DNA of 64,000 bases from Polytrichum commune (taxonomy: Eukaryota > Streptophyta > Polytrichopsida > Polytrichales > Polytrichaceae). Made by a program: the position numbers and the translations under genes. Below the pieces are notes generated by a model, which was given only the letters and a program-made list of their open reading frames with translations, searched no databases and was not told the DNA's origin. Below, piece by piece: positions 1 to 10,707 of this stretch (position 1 is the stretch's first letter; every line of letters begins with the position of its first letter). The stretch covers positions 3,782,001-3,846,000 of the forward strand of contig OX485803.1 of assembly GCA_950295325.1 (NCBI GenBank), read 5' to 3'.

Positions 1-340
1 CACCACACGACATCGAACGGATCATGCTCATGGTCACTTGGACTATTTTCAAAAACCACCTCTTGAAGATAGGACTAACACAAAATCAGGAGACCACGGC
101 ACTCCAAACGCTCACAACCGTGGATTTACCCTATTCATTCATATGTGAGGACCCGCACGCACCGACATCCATTGAAACAACAATCGGGTTGGAGGGCGCG
201 GTCACATACGGCTTCACACCACACTTGAGGGTCCGTGACCACACCACATGACTTCGGAGGTGTGTCGGGACGGCCTTGGGACACTTTCTTTCGGGCTCTC
301 ACAATTTCGTGGTCACGGCTCTTGGCTCATGTGTGAATCG
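1..340. repeat. Dispersed repeat, inverted partner of 52760-53110
   Basis: This segment is a diverged reverse complement of 52760-53110. Shared stretches include the block around CATCGAACGGATCATG, the block reading as tgtgaggacccgcac on one copy and gtgcgggtcctcaca-like on the other, and the block around agccaagagccgtgacca. The window edge cuts the left end, so the full length is unknown. No ORF in it resembles a known protein. It is probably a fragment of a transposable element whose type I cannot assign. Confidence 0.7.
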
Positions 341-955
341 TTTGCTTTTAGCCCTAGAGGCGAGGTAAAGAAAGCAAGGTGATGAATCGATGGATCAATG
401 AATGTGTACATGCCTCCCTCCCTATACAACTGTGGCCCTTGGTAGCTAAAGTGCACCTTTATTAACATACATCCGCCCTGACAGCAGCAGCAGCAGCAGC
501 ACAGCGGCTCCCTTGCCTTGCCTAGCCCAGCCTAGCCTAGCCTCGCCTCCGCCCTGTGTTAAAACGTTAATAATTGACCCAGGGTTTTAGCGTCACCACT
601 TTTTATCGGGTAGCTGACTCATGTGCCAGATATTGCACGAATGGGGCGCTGGCATTAGATATTATGGGCCTGGTGCACCACGTGGCAATGTCTGCCCTCC
701 TATTCATACATCCGGGCCCACCCTCATCACTGCGCTGTACCAGCTCCCCTGCCATGGTGGGGCCCACCTCTCGCCCTGCAGGGCTGGGTATATTATTATA
801 ATATCTTATACAATGATAGTTCTATTTGTATTATTATTATATAATGAGCGCTTTATGCTGTGTGCCTTGCGAGTACCGACCGGAAGGGTGGGGTCTAGCT
901 AGCTAGCAAGCAGCTGAGGAAGAAGCAGCCTTGGGGGTTTTGTGAATTTGGAGGA
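341..955. other. Non-coding stretch with simple repeats
   Basis: No gene is recognisable here. It contains a short CAG run at about 485-500 and a run of CCTAG/CCTAGC units at about 515-548, followed by a TATA-rich stretch near 788-815. Nothing downstream resembles a coding start, so I do not call a promoter. Confidence 0.5.
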
Positions 956-959
956 CTCC

Positions 960-1185
960 ACTAACTAGGGTATTTGGTGTCACTTACTATTTGGATGTCG
1001 CTTACAGTGTTGTATGTTCTTTTGACTGGTGATGTAAGTTGTTTTTATCAAGTAAAGTTGTTAATGTTCTAAGACGTCCGAACCACCAATTCAATTTGTG
1101 TTTGGTGAAAGGAGAGAGATATATACATTAAGTAGATATGATATTGTAATTCTAAATAGTAAGTGACATTAAACATCATATTTAG
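960..1185. mobile_element. MITE, palindromic-end family (copy 1)
   Basis: This is a short inverted-repeat element. Its left end carries GTATTTGGTGTCACTTACTA and its right end carries the reverse complement form TAGTAAGTGACATTAAACAT. Related copies lie at about 5335-5560 and 6823-7018, and a partial one near 52070. The termini of the family are themselves palindromic (ACTAAATAT.ATATTTAGT). It has no coding capacity. Confidence 0.7.
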
Positions 1186-1543
1186 CGTGTTTATGAGCTT
1201 TACTATTATTCTATTCTATTCTATTGGTCATTTGATTGATTTTTTATTTGTTTAGTTGCCTTGTTTAGTAGCTCCTTGTTTCATTGATGCGGCTTGGGGT
1301 AGCCAACTCTGCAGACCGTTGCTCTACAAATGTATCGCATTAGCAAATGGAAGGGGATCCCAATTGTGCCAAGTTATGTCTTGTTTGAGTCCCATATGAA
1401 AATGTTGTGAGGGTTTGCCAAAGTTTATTCATGGATGATCCCAAAACCACGCATGAGATGGTAAGTGTTAAGGTAAAAGCTTGGCAGCCATGAATGGCAA
1501 GGATAGGCATACATGTAGATCAATGTATGAAGGCAAGCAACAT

Positions 1544-1789
1544 GGCTGGGGATTCGTGGCACTCAAGTAAAATCATCCATCCAAGATATCGTGGATGAAG
1601 TGGCTCCAATAAAAAAAGCCCCCCTATGGGGTTGAGGGCCGATTCATTCGAATGTGATGTCACTAGATTAATTCGGGGCCTTTGACTCTATTTCCGGAAT
1701 CAGATTGCCCAAAATTAGCCATTTAGATGATTCCTGCATTTTTTTCATCCGCACGGATGATTTTACTTGAGTGCCACGAATCCCCGGCC
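1544..1789. mobile_element. MULE-type MITE with 9-bp target duplication
   Basis: This is a 246-bp element with near-perfect 34-bp terminal inverted repeats beginning GGCTGGGGATTCGTGGCACT and ending with the complement. It is flanked by the exact 9-bp direct repeat AAGCAACAT (1535-1543 and 1790-1798). A 9-bp duplication is the hallmark of Mutator-like elements. It has no ORF, so it is a non-autonomous derivative. Two older relatives lie at 9669-9913 and 10104-10353. Confidence 0.88.
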
Positions 1790-1799
1790 AAGCAACATA

Positions 1800-3503
1800 A
1801 CAACCAAGGTGGTGTGACCAACAAGGCAATTCATTCTAGGGTTAAACGGTTGAGAATTAAGGCTAGTAGCTATTGATCTTGATATAAGAAGCTAGCCATA
1901 AGAGAATAAGTAGTAGTAGTAGATGTAGGACAAAAAAAAAATACCAACTTGAGAGTTCTGTAATTAGAAGGCCAACTACAATCTGCCATGGCAATTTTGT
2001 ATCTTGAAGGCCATGGAAAGGAGTGAAGAAAGTTGTTAACTACATTTTATGATGCTCAATGTATGTCTAAATGGATGATAAGGTAGCCACACATACTTCC
2101 AAGAGAATAGTAGAGCAATGTAGATGGACAATAGGTCATAATAGTAGTCTACATGGACTCCCTAGTAGCAACCCTCGATGCACCAAAGTAAGTTGAGAGA
2201 CTGAGGAGGTAGGAAGCAAGGAGTCAGGACATATGTGGAGTCAACCAAGTTTTGGGTCTGGTTCAGTTCCAAAATTCCCAACCAGGAGAGACGGGCACGG
2301 AACTGTGCTTGGACCCCGTGTGGTCCAAACCAGGAACCTAACGTCACCTTAGCTGAAGGCAACCAATAAATCCTCTAGAATCACCACCACCCTAGCCAAG
2401 GTGTCCCTATCTCATGAGTCACCACCACTCCAACCAGGCGGCTAGTTGTACTGACTTATCTAGGACAAATACATGGAATAGGGAAGGGTAGATTCAAGAT
2501 AGGAGAAGGAAGATCAACAAGAGGTCGGAGGGACCGGTTAACAATAAGATGTTGGTGACCATTCTTTGAATCAATATGTGCTTATTGTGCAAGATTTTAG
2601 GGTGTTGCTTGTGGGTGGTTGTTGGTTATAGCATCATGTACCATATGATAACTACATCTATACTTGTCCTTATGATTAGCCTATGAACACAATTTTGATT
2701 GTCAAACAACCGTGGTTGTTTCTACCAAATTTTGTTGATAATTGAAAAAAGGGTATTAACACATCTTAAGATGTAGTTTTGGGTTGTCAAATGAATAAAC
2801 TACGATTTACATGTGTGCCCGAAACTTGACACTAGACATTCGTGTTCAAATCATATCTAGGCAATGTATTGGAGTGGGTTCTAGATGGGGGTCATAATTA
2901 GGTGTGATTACTATAGGGTGAATAGGAGGTGAGTGCACTTATTATGGATTATGTTAAGCAATACATGATAACATGTAGGGCTTTGATAGTAAAGCATAAG
3001 TTGAATGAGAAAATTACCAATTGCTACACAAGGAACATGAAATTTGGTATTTCTATATATGAAGTCCATGTGAATCCCCTATGTCTTTCATTTCAAGTAT
3101 GGATATGTACCTATATGCTAGAATTCATTCCTAGGTTGCTCAAATTTGGTACATGTCCATGCTTATTCGGGACCTGAACTTTGTCCTTGAAAGAAAGTGT
3201 CCATATGAGTGGATGAATTATATATACATGATGAACAACATGACTTAGTTCGACTTCAAGTCCATAATCCAAAATCAAAGGAGCATCAAATTGCCTTGTC
3301 AATATTCCAGGTGCAAGGACGTGGCTGCTCCACCTGTGAATATGCAATTTCCACTTGTCAACACATGTGCATTGTGGTATCCCACTTTATGTGCTGCCAA
3401 ATTTGATCATATCTGGTTGTTAGAGGAGCCGAGGTCTACTTAATCATGCTTTTGAATAAATACACACACTTGAGCCAAACATTAGAATGATGGCTTTTCT
3501 TCC
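1800..3503. other. No recognisable feature
   Basis: This is AT-rich sequence with only short chance ORFs and small trinucleotide runs (TAG near 1907-1921). I see no gene, RNA or clear transposon ends. Confidence 0.5.
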
Positions 3504-3508
3504 TAGTA

Positions 3509-5149
3509 TGTGAGCCCAAAAATAGTGCCCACATGTGCCTTAACCCTTGGGAATGGTTAGGATTGGGTTTTGATTTTTAGTTATCTATTGAAAATATAAA
3601 AAGAGTGAAGATGTGTGTTTAGTTTAGTGTTAGGATAGTTATAACCTAGGCTGTGAGTTAGTGGTGTGGCTAGTCCTGGATTAATTTAAGTCCAAGGTTG
3701 ATTGAATTGTAGTTAGGAGTCAAGGCTTATGCAAGAAACTAGTTAGTAAGGGTGGAATTAGTGGTTCAAGCGGGCAATACTGCTCGTGTTAGGCTCGGGT
3801 GGTGCCCGTTTAAGGAAAGGGGTGGCGTGAAGGATAGACAAACTGCTGGATTTCTGGGCATGAGGAAGGGAGTCCCCTGTTCGGCCAGGGAGCTCTCGGG
3901 AACAGTCTCTTGGCAGTTAGGGGTACAGAATGCGGAGCTTGGCAGCCGAGGGCTGGCTGGACTCCTCCGAGGTTACTCTCGACTTGATGAATGAGGTCGT
4001 GGGTTGAGTGGGAATGAGGGGGAGCTGGCGAGGAGGACCAGATCGAGTACCCTGGCGGCTGGGATACGACAATGCGGCCAAGCTGAAGAGGCATTCGCTC
4101 AAAGGGAAGGGATTTAGCTGAGGAAAACAAAGGCAAGGAGCTGGGTACAGATCCACGTGACATCCGACTGGGCTAGGGAGAAGGGGGCTGGTGTGAGGAC
4201 TGAAGGCAGATCTTGATCAAGGATGAAGCTCAGCTGAAGAAAAATTGGGGAGAGCCGAGCGCTCTCGGTTGAGGAGTTGCTGCCCTCGAACCAAGAGGCA
4301 AGAGGCAAGAGGCATAGATGGCGGGGTAAAATTTCGGTGATCAGTAAGCTGCTTCACCCAATCGGAGAGGCTGGGAGCTGCTCGGCAATCTCGGAAGTAA
4401 CAAAGCGGGTTGAATTCGCAGCCCTTACGAGGGCGAGAGGTCATCAGGTGATAGATCAACTACCCAACTTGGCATTAACTTCAAGAGGTGTAGTGTCTGG
4501 ACGAGCAGAGAGTCTTCCGAATGCAGGATGGCCTCAAGAATGCCGAATTCCACCCTGATCAGCTGGCATTGTGTTAGGAGATCTCAGGGCAATGAGGATT
4601 CATTGGGAAAAAGCTGGATTTATTGAAGCTAGAGGGGAGGGAGCTCTCAGGGGCTCGTAGAATGTGCTGGATTGAAGCGAACACAATTGGGAGCGCCGAA
4701 CTGGGCCTCTGAAGTACCGGCCATGCCTGGGATGAGTAATGACGGGCGATGACGGGCCTTGGCCGTCACCGGACAGCGCAAAATTAAGAGCTGGCTTTTA
4801 CTACTGAGATCGGTGGATGGGGGTTTAGTTAATAGGTGGAAAGGGGATGAGGATAGTAAGTTGGGGACGGGATTAGGGGATTTAGCCACCCTTGGGGGGT
4901 TACCACTTAGTAGTTGAGGTTTTAATGAAAGTAAGAGGCATTAAGGAGTAAGGTTGTGGCATGAGGGAGAAGGATGTGAGAGGGGGTGTCACATACATGT
5001 AACTCTGACTATGAAATAAAACCTATGCGGGTGAGTTTGTATTGAGTCCTGGGGCAGTCTCAAAGCATCACAAGGCCTTAGGGAAAGAGTGTTAGTTGCA
5101 CACCTCCACCTGGACTACGACGCATACGGGTGGGGGTTTGTGGCTGACA
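3509..5149 (+). mobile_element. Solo LTR (family shared with 23022-24787)
   Basis: This 1,641-bp segment starts TGTGAGCCCAAAA and ends GTTTGTGGCTGACA. It is flanked by an exact 5-bp duplication TAGTA (3504-3508 and 5150-5154). TG...CA termini with a 5-bp duplication are the signature of an LTR retrotransposon. Both ends match the solo LTR at 23022-24787 read on its minus strand: the shared start includes gtgcccacatgtg, the shared interior includes ataaaaagagtgaag, and the shared end is GACGC..A.GGGTGG. There is no internal gag-pol, so it is a solo LTR left by recombination. It is richer in G than its surroundings. Confidence 0.85.
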
Positions 5150-5154
5150 TAGTA

Positions 5155-5334
5155 CACTCTAACCTCCCTAATATCATGCATGTGACAAATAAAATGCACG
5201 TGACATTAAAGAGGTCTCAACGTTAACATGGATGCATGATAATAGAGATTTAGTGTAGCATGTGACATTATGAAATAACACAAAGTCAACATTGCAACAA
5301 TGAAGATAGTGTCATTTATTATTTATAGTTGCAC
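5155..5334. other. Short non-coding stretch
   Basis: This is AT-rich sequence between the solo LTR and a MITE. Nothing is recognisable. Confidence 0.4.
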
Positions 5335-5560
5335 TAAGCTGAGTATTATATTTAGTGACACTTACTATTTTCAATGACATCTATTGGAGTCGATGAAATT
5401 CATTACCAAGTAAAGTTTTTAATCTTCTATAATGTCAAAACGACTATTTTGACATTTGTTGGTAAAATATGAGATATACAGTAAATGGATATCACATTGT
5501 GTAATTCCAAGTAGTCAGTGATACTAAATAAAGCATTTAGCTTAGTGCTGGTGATGTTAG
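5335..5560. mobile_element. MITE, palindromic-end family (copy 2)
   Basis: The left end reads TATTTAGTGACACTTACTA and the right end TAGTCAGTGATACTAAATA. The interior, including accaagtaaagtttttaat and gagatatacagtaaatggat, matches the copy at 960-1185 and runs opposite to the copy at 6823-7018. The element is non-coding and diverged. Confidence 0.65.
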
Positions 5561-5689
5561 CGAACAACTAGGCTACCTTCGTTGGCAGGACAGAGAATTT
5601 ACTGTACTTGATTGAGCCGGTTAACATTTTCTGCTAAGAGTACATAGTTAAAGTCAATTTACCACTTACATTGCTTCCACTCTGGTTTT

Positions 5690-5850
5690 GGCCAATGGAT
5701 GAACTCATCAATCATCCATGGCAATATTTGTTCACATCTTCATAAGAAGTGTCATCCGGAAAGTTACCATAGTGACATAAAATACCATATGACACTGAAT
5801 ATCGTATTTCATGTACTTAGGGTGAAGTCTAATGGATGATCCCTTAACTT
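5690..5850. repeat. Dispersed repeat, partner of 52275-52460
   Basis: About 130 bp including atatttgttcaca, gtcatccg.aaagttacca and taccatatgacac is shared, in the same orientation, with 52275-52460. No function is evident. Confidence 0.6.
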
Positions 5851-6822
5851 TGGGGTTGTTTACATCATGGACCATGAAGTTGTCCCAAGGACCTGTAAAA
5901 GTTTTGATTGGTTGTTGAACTCGTTCTGGGATCACTTTGAGTAAAAATTAAAAATTTCTACATGATTTACTTCATTTATGATTAGAGTATATGTTTTTAG
6001 CTATTCTTCTTTTCACTTCAGTAAGTTCAACTCTTTCTACTGTAATTCACTGCCCTCTTGTATTATTTCCTTAGGAACTCTTCTAGCTAATTGATTTTCT
6101 ACTACAAGAAGTCAATTATATTCAATCCCTTCGTTATTTACAATCCCAAATCGTGTAATACTATGCAAGTTGCTATAATGTTAGGCATGTTCCTCAAAGG
6201 TGTTTCAAATCGCTTAATTATTAGCCTTCATCTACCCTTCAAAATCACAAATGCTCATTCTACACACATCCTAGTTGAAGATTGAGTAAAAATTTCAATT
6301 TGCCTCATTCCTGGATAATACAGACTTTCTACCCTTAAATGGAGAATACATCCAATGCTCCATTGGATATGTAGCGTAACTTATAAATTTATATGGCTAA
6401 AATTTACCTTCTATACATCCACGTCCAATTCTTGTAACATGAAAAACAACCCAATCATGAAGATTTAATGCCCAACCATATTTATAAATTTAGAAAATAC
6501 ATTGTGGTCCAATAACTCCCTATAGAATTGATTATTAAAAAATAAAAAATAAAAAATCGCTCTAGCAATCATCTCCACCAATTAGAAAAGCTAAAACATC
6601 GATATGTAACCTATATATTGCCCCTATGATGTAATGTATGCCATATATCTCCTCAAACCTTGAAGATAAAATCTTATTATGCAATTTATGTGGAGTTTGC
6701 ATGATAACTAGTTGATTATGCTACTTAATAGCTCTACAAAACTCCCTTATTATTTTTGATAATGTATTCTTGTGGACTTCATACATGTCTCATATATTTT
6801 GCAATCTATCACCACTACACTA

Positions 6823-7018
6823 AATATGATATTTAGTGTGACTTACTATTTGGAATTACACAATGCTACATCTTTTTATTATATATCTCATATTTTACCA
6901 ACAAATGTTAAATTGGTAGTTTGGACACTATAGAACATTGACAACTTTTCTTGGTAAAAAATTATAGCACCATGTAAATCCAAATAATAAGTCGCACTAA
7001 ATATCATATTTGGTGTAC
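6823..7018. mobile_element. MITE, palindromic-end family (copy 3), nested
   Basis: The left end ACACTAAATATGATATTTAG and the right end AAATATCATATTTGGTGT form an approximately 38-bp inverted repeat extending into GTGACTTACTATTTGGA. TA dinucleotides flank both ends, which suggests a 2-bp duplication. The TIR begins CACTA, so a CACTA-type origin is an alternative. It sits inside the decayed Harbinger transposase and is therefore younger. Confidence 0.78.
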
Positions 7019-7232
7019 CCAACATATCCAACGACATTGCTATCCTCTCTTGCACTGGTACAATAACCCTAAAACGTATATCTATTTCTTCAAATAGGAG
7101 CGCAACCTTTCACACAAAATCCAAATGTAATATATTTTACTCGAGTTTGCTTCCTAAATCTTTATTTAGTTCACGAACCCAACAACAAGCGGTCTACAAA
7201 TCCCTACATCCGTGTTTGACTTCATATGCTCT

Positions 7233-8545
7233 CTCGGGGGCACTCCCTTGTATATTTTGCATGCACCTGCGATAATGACCTATTAAAATGGGGGCTATTT
7301 ACCTATGAGAAAGGATTATAAGGGATGCTAATTTTTGAAATAATGGTAAATTGTTGTGATTATTTGCACCTTATTGGTAATTATAAACTCTTGGATGGTT
7401 GATTTTATGGTACCCTATATTACTTATATGTATTTTTTTCCCCTGATTGCCCCCATTCCTTAAAGTGTATGATACAGTAGAATTCTTGTTAGAAGCACAT
7501 GTACAGAGTAAGAGAAACAAACATTTACTAGGGTTTAGGGTTCAGGGTCACACTGAAGTCCGGGCAAAGCAAAACACTAAACAATAACAATAAAAGATTG
7601 CAATTACATGTCATAAAGCAACACGAGCCAACGAATAAAAGTTGTGTTGGATAACACAGTTAGAAACCTTGAGGTCTTAGGGAACAGGCCAGCCACATGT
7701 GTCTCAAAGTCACATTTACAAGGTTTGCAAAATCCCTACAATTGATGCCTTGATATTCCAATCCTACACATTGGAGGAAAATCCCACGCCATGCAAGCAA
7801 AATCCACCTAAACTAGCTAGGCTACCATTTACACATGTGGGAGATATGAGGGTACTCGAACTGAAATGACTACTATAGATTTCAAGGTATACTAATGATC
7901 ATTCAGCCTTTTTCCAAATTATATCTCCACATGTGTGAGATAGTACAAATTTAGCAGGTTTTATTTTTTATTTGAAATGAACTCACTCAATGAGTTTGCA
8001 TCTACCTCATCTAAGGTGTAGATTTTGCTAGTTGATTCATACAGTATAGACACAGTTGAGATAATAGCATCCATATCAACCCCACACACAGCCACTCTCA
8101 ACATACTTATATTTGTTGAGACCCGGCTGTTTTTTGAACCAATGGAGGTAAGCCATAGCAGTTGGGAAGAGCGTTTCTCTATTTCCGTTATGGACTACAC
8201 GTTTCATCAAGTCAATGGGTTGCCAACAATTGCCCCACTTAGTACCAACCTTCACCCTTATCTTTTGAACCCTTCCTATATAGAACATGCCATATTTTGG
8301 TAGCAAAGTATTTAATTTTTGAAACTATCGCTTTCTCTCCATGCTATTTTATATGTACCACTTAGGTAATTTAATCATGTTTTGTCAAATGCTATATTAC
8401 ATATAATAATGTTTCACAATCCCAAAGCACCCTATACTACATCTAATAATTTACAAATTTTACGCCAAATTTTTATACAAGACCCTATATTTTATCGCAC
8501 GTAGTTCCTACGTTTTTCGCCAGTGCCCCCCCCCCCCCCCCCGAG
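7233..8545. mobile_element. hAT-type non-autonomous transposon with 8-bp duplication
   Basis: This 1,313-bp element has inverted ends CTCGGGGGCACT and AGTGCC...CCCGAG and is flanked by an exact 8-bp duplication TATGCTCT (7225-7232 and 8546-8553). A 311-bp relative with the same ends lies at 37271-37581, also with an 8-bp duplication. Eight-base duplications point to the hAT superfamily, though the terminal bases are not the usual CA-G type. The right end carries a run of about 17 C. Its internal ORFs (about 8025-8306) are short and not recognisable. It interrupts Harbinger element A. Confidence 0.85.
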
Positions 8546-9166
8546 TATGCTCTTCTCTTTATGCCCCATGCTCTCATAAAGAAAGCTCAAAATTATAACC
8601 TTCTCCCATTGTCCTTGCAAAAATCAATGCTTGAATGTCCACAACATGCTTCACACGCATGTACAAAAACATGCATAATCCTAAGAGAAAAATAAGTCTC
8701 CTCCTCCTTTCCTTCATTGCAACCACGCTTGCTAAAATTCAAGGCGAAAACAAACAAAAACAAGAAGATAACAAAAGTGAAAAGGAATGAAGACAAGACA
8801 AGACAAGAGAATGGTCAAACTTGAATTTTTTTCGAAACTTGAATTTTTGGGCATACATCAAAGAAATCAACACATTCATTTTTTGGTGCATGGTCATTCC
8901 TCTTGGTCCACAGCTGGCTTACACCTAGTGAGGGGCCCAGAGGCTTTGTAAATTGATTTTTTAAGAAATCAGACCATGGAAGTTGGACCATCAAGTCACA
9001 CCATGGAAAAAGGCCACCTTCCATGGTCCATGGTGTAATCGTAGCTTCAACAAGAATGTGAATGTTGGCCATGGGTAATAGGCAAATTTAATATTTTATG
9101 TATTTTTAGAACATATGTGGGGCTCGCAAATAAACCCGCTTGTACACATAGACTATGATACAATTA

Positions 9167-9540
9167 GGGGGAGTTTCCATGTAGGCCACTCGCCCAACAA
9201 ATTATAGCACGAGTAACGACAAACGCGGCCAAATGTAGAGGGAATTCGGTGAGATAGGGTTTGTATGTGCCAATTAGTTACTCCCATATTTGGCCCACCT
9301 ACTAACCTCCTCAACCTCCTCCTAAAACTGGTCTTCAATCCTCCGGTGACCAACACTTGTAGGTTGAAGATTCTTTAGTGGGTGCATGAAAGTCTAGTGG
9401 CATGTGTCCACGCCCCTCCACATTCTAGCGGACCCCCAAAATGTGGTTGGATAATGGCTTGTGCTCAACTACATGTGAACACCTCTGAGCCATTATTATC
9501 TAGAATCTAGTGGGTGAGTGGCCTACATGGAAACTCACCA
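9167..9540. mobile_element. Tourist-like MITE (PIF/Harbinger type)
   Basis: The ends GGGGGAGTTTCCATGTAGGC and GCCTACATGGAAACTCACCA are inverted repeats extending into CCACTCGCCC / GGGTGAGTGG. TTA occurs immediately on both sides (9164-9166 and 9541-9543), the 3-bp duplication typical of PIF/Harbinger. It has no coding capacity. Confidence 0.8.
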
Positions 9541-9668
9541 TTACATGAAGATGGTAACGCTTCAATTAGATTGGTTGAATTGGTGAATAAGTAGAGGTCA
9601 TGGATTGTCTAATGATTTCGTGCATGAGGAAGTGGCATTAAGTTTTTCATATTTACCATCCATGGATA

Positions 9669-9913
9669 GCTAGGGATTTGTGGTGTATGTATAAACTCAT
9701 CCATTGCATAGGTGAAAACCTAGTGACTCATACTACAGCATGTAAATGACCATTTTAAGGTGATTTGACTCCCGAAATAGCATCAAAGACCCCAATTAAC
9801 GTTGTGTAGTTTAGTTGAGTGAAATTGGCCCTCAACCTTATAGGGGACTTGTTTTACTAGAGCCCCTTCATATACAATGGATGAGTTTATACATACGCCA
9901 CAAATCTCAAGCC
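9669..9913. mobile_element. MITE related to 1544-1789
   Basis: The ends GCTAGGGATTTGTGGTGTAT and the inverted ATACGCCACAAATCTCAAGC continue through an arm around ataaactcatccattg. The interior block with CTCAACCTTATAGGGG matches the family. No intact target duplication is visible, so this is an older copy. Confidence 0.75.
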
Positions 9914-10103
9914 TATGTGGACAATGACAATATTTTTCTATTTGCAATGTTGTGTGGGCGGCATGTTATTGTATAACACAAAGACATGTGTTGTTTAATC
10001 AAGATCCCTCAATTAAAGATATCACATTTAGTAGAAGGCGTGTCTTGTCTAATAGGGGTGCACACAATGTAAGAATTGAGTATACAAAATGGTGTTTCAT
10101 TTG

Positions 10104-10353
10104 GGCTTGGGATTCATGGTGTCCTTGTAAACCCATCCGTCGTTGATGAAGGGGTTCCAATACAAAAATTACCCCTATAAGATTGAGGGCCGATTCATTC
10201 CATTTCGACTCCACTAGACCAGTTTGGGATCTCATATTCTATTTCCAGAATAAAAGAATTTTAAAATATTCATTTTAAAAGTTATAATATAATTAAGTGC
10301 ATTTTTCACCTTTACAATGCACGAGTTTCCATAGACACCACAAATCCCTAGCC
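10104..10353. mobile_element. MITE related to 1544-1789
   Basis: The ends GGCTTGGGATTCATGGTGTC and GACACCACAAATCCCTAGCC are inverted repeats. The interior shares the blocks cccctat.agattgagggccgattcatt and tctatttcc.gaat with the copy at 1544-1789. No intact duplication is visible. Confidence 0.75.
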
Positions 10354-10699
10354 TTTTATATATATTTTTTGGAACATAGAAGGCGTGTAGCCACCTGGCT
10401 AGTTTTTTCCGTCAAGTAGAGAGAATATTTTATAGTTGGGGATCGAACCACCAACCACTCCATTCAGTTGGGGTGTAAACTCGTTGTCAATCGAGGAAAT
10501 TTGACCTCATTAAAGTAACACCTTGTTGTTTCTTCACCTTGTTATGTTTTCTCCTCAGTGACGCAAACAGTACACCCCTAGATTTTTACCATTATGTGTA
10601 TTAAATTTTTACCCCTTTGTGGAATATCCGTGGGGGTCTTTACAACACTAAATATGATATTTAAGTCCTTTGACTCCATATGATATTTACACATTAAGT
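10354..10699. other. No recognisable gene
   Basis: AT-rich sequence. Near 10645 there is half of the CACTAAATATGATATTTA palindrome of the MITE family at 6823-7018, with no second end. Confidence 0.4.
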
Positions 10700-10707
10700 C
10701 CTTTGAA

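Larger units (their letters stand above)
5950..8800 (-). pseudogene. Harbinger transposase pseudogene A
   Basis: Minus-strand coding remnants of a DDE superfamily-4 (Harbinger) transposase are recognisable by their match to the copy at 41390-42700. C-terminal pieces lie near 6000-6400. Helix-turn-helix and N-terminal pieces lie near 7020-7200 and 8570-8800, the last containing a CxxCCGHSS-type stretch shared with the other copy. Many stops and two nested transposons interrupt it, so no product is possible. Confidence 0.65.
5852..9045 (-). mobile_element. PIF/Harbinger element A, decayed, with nested insertions
   Basis: The left end GGGGTTGTTTACATCATGG and the right end CCATGGTCCATGGTGTAA form the terminal inverted repeat of the Harbinger family whose better copy is at about 38.7-43.5 kb. 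Between them, fragments of the same minus-strand transposase appear in the same order, for example the segment near 6090-6290 and that near 7050-7200. The 8570-8800 region matches 42480-42720. Two other transposons lie inside it (6823-7018 and 7233-8545). The right terminus is degraded and no clear 3-bp duplication survives. Confidence 0.75.

Noticed and set aside
788..830. Promoter at the TATA-rich stretch
   Set aside because: No gene lies downstream; it is a simple AT-rich run.
3752..4889. Several ORFs of 64-117 codons in the GC-richer block
   Set aside because: They lie within a solo LTR, occur on both strands and resemble no known protein.
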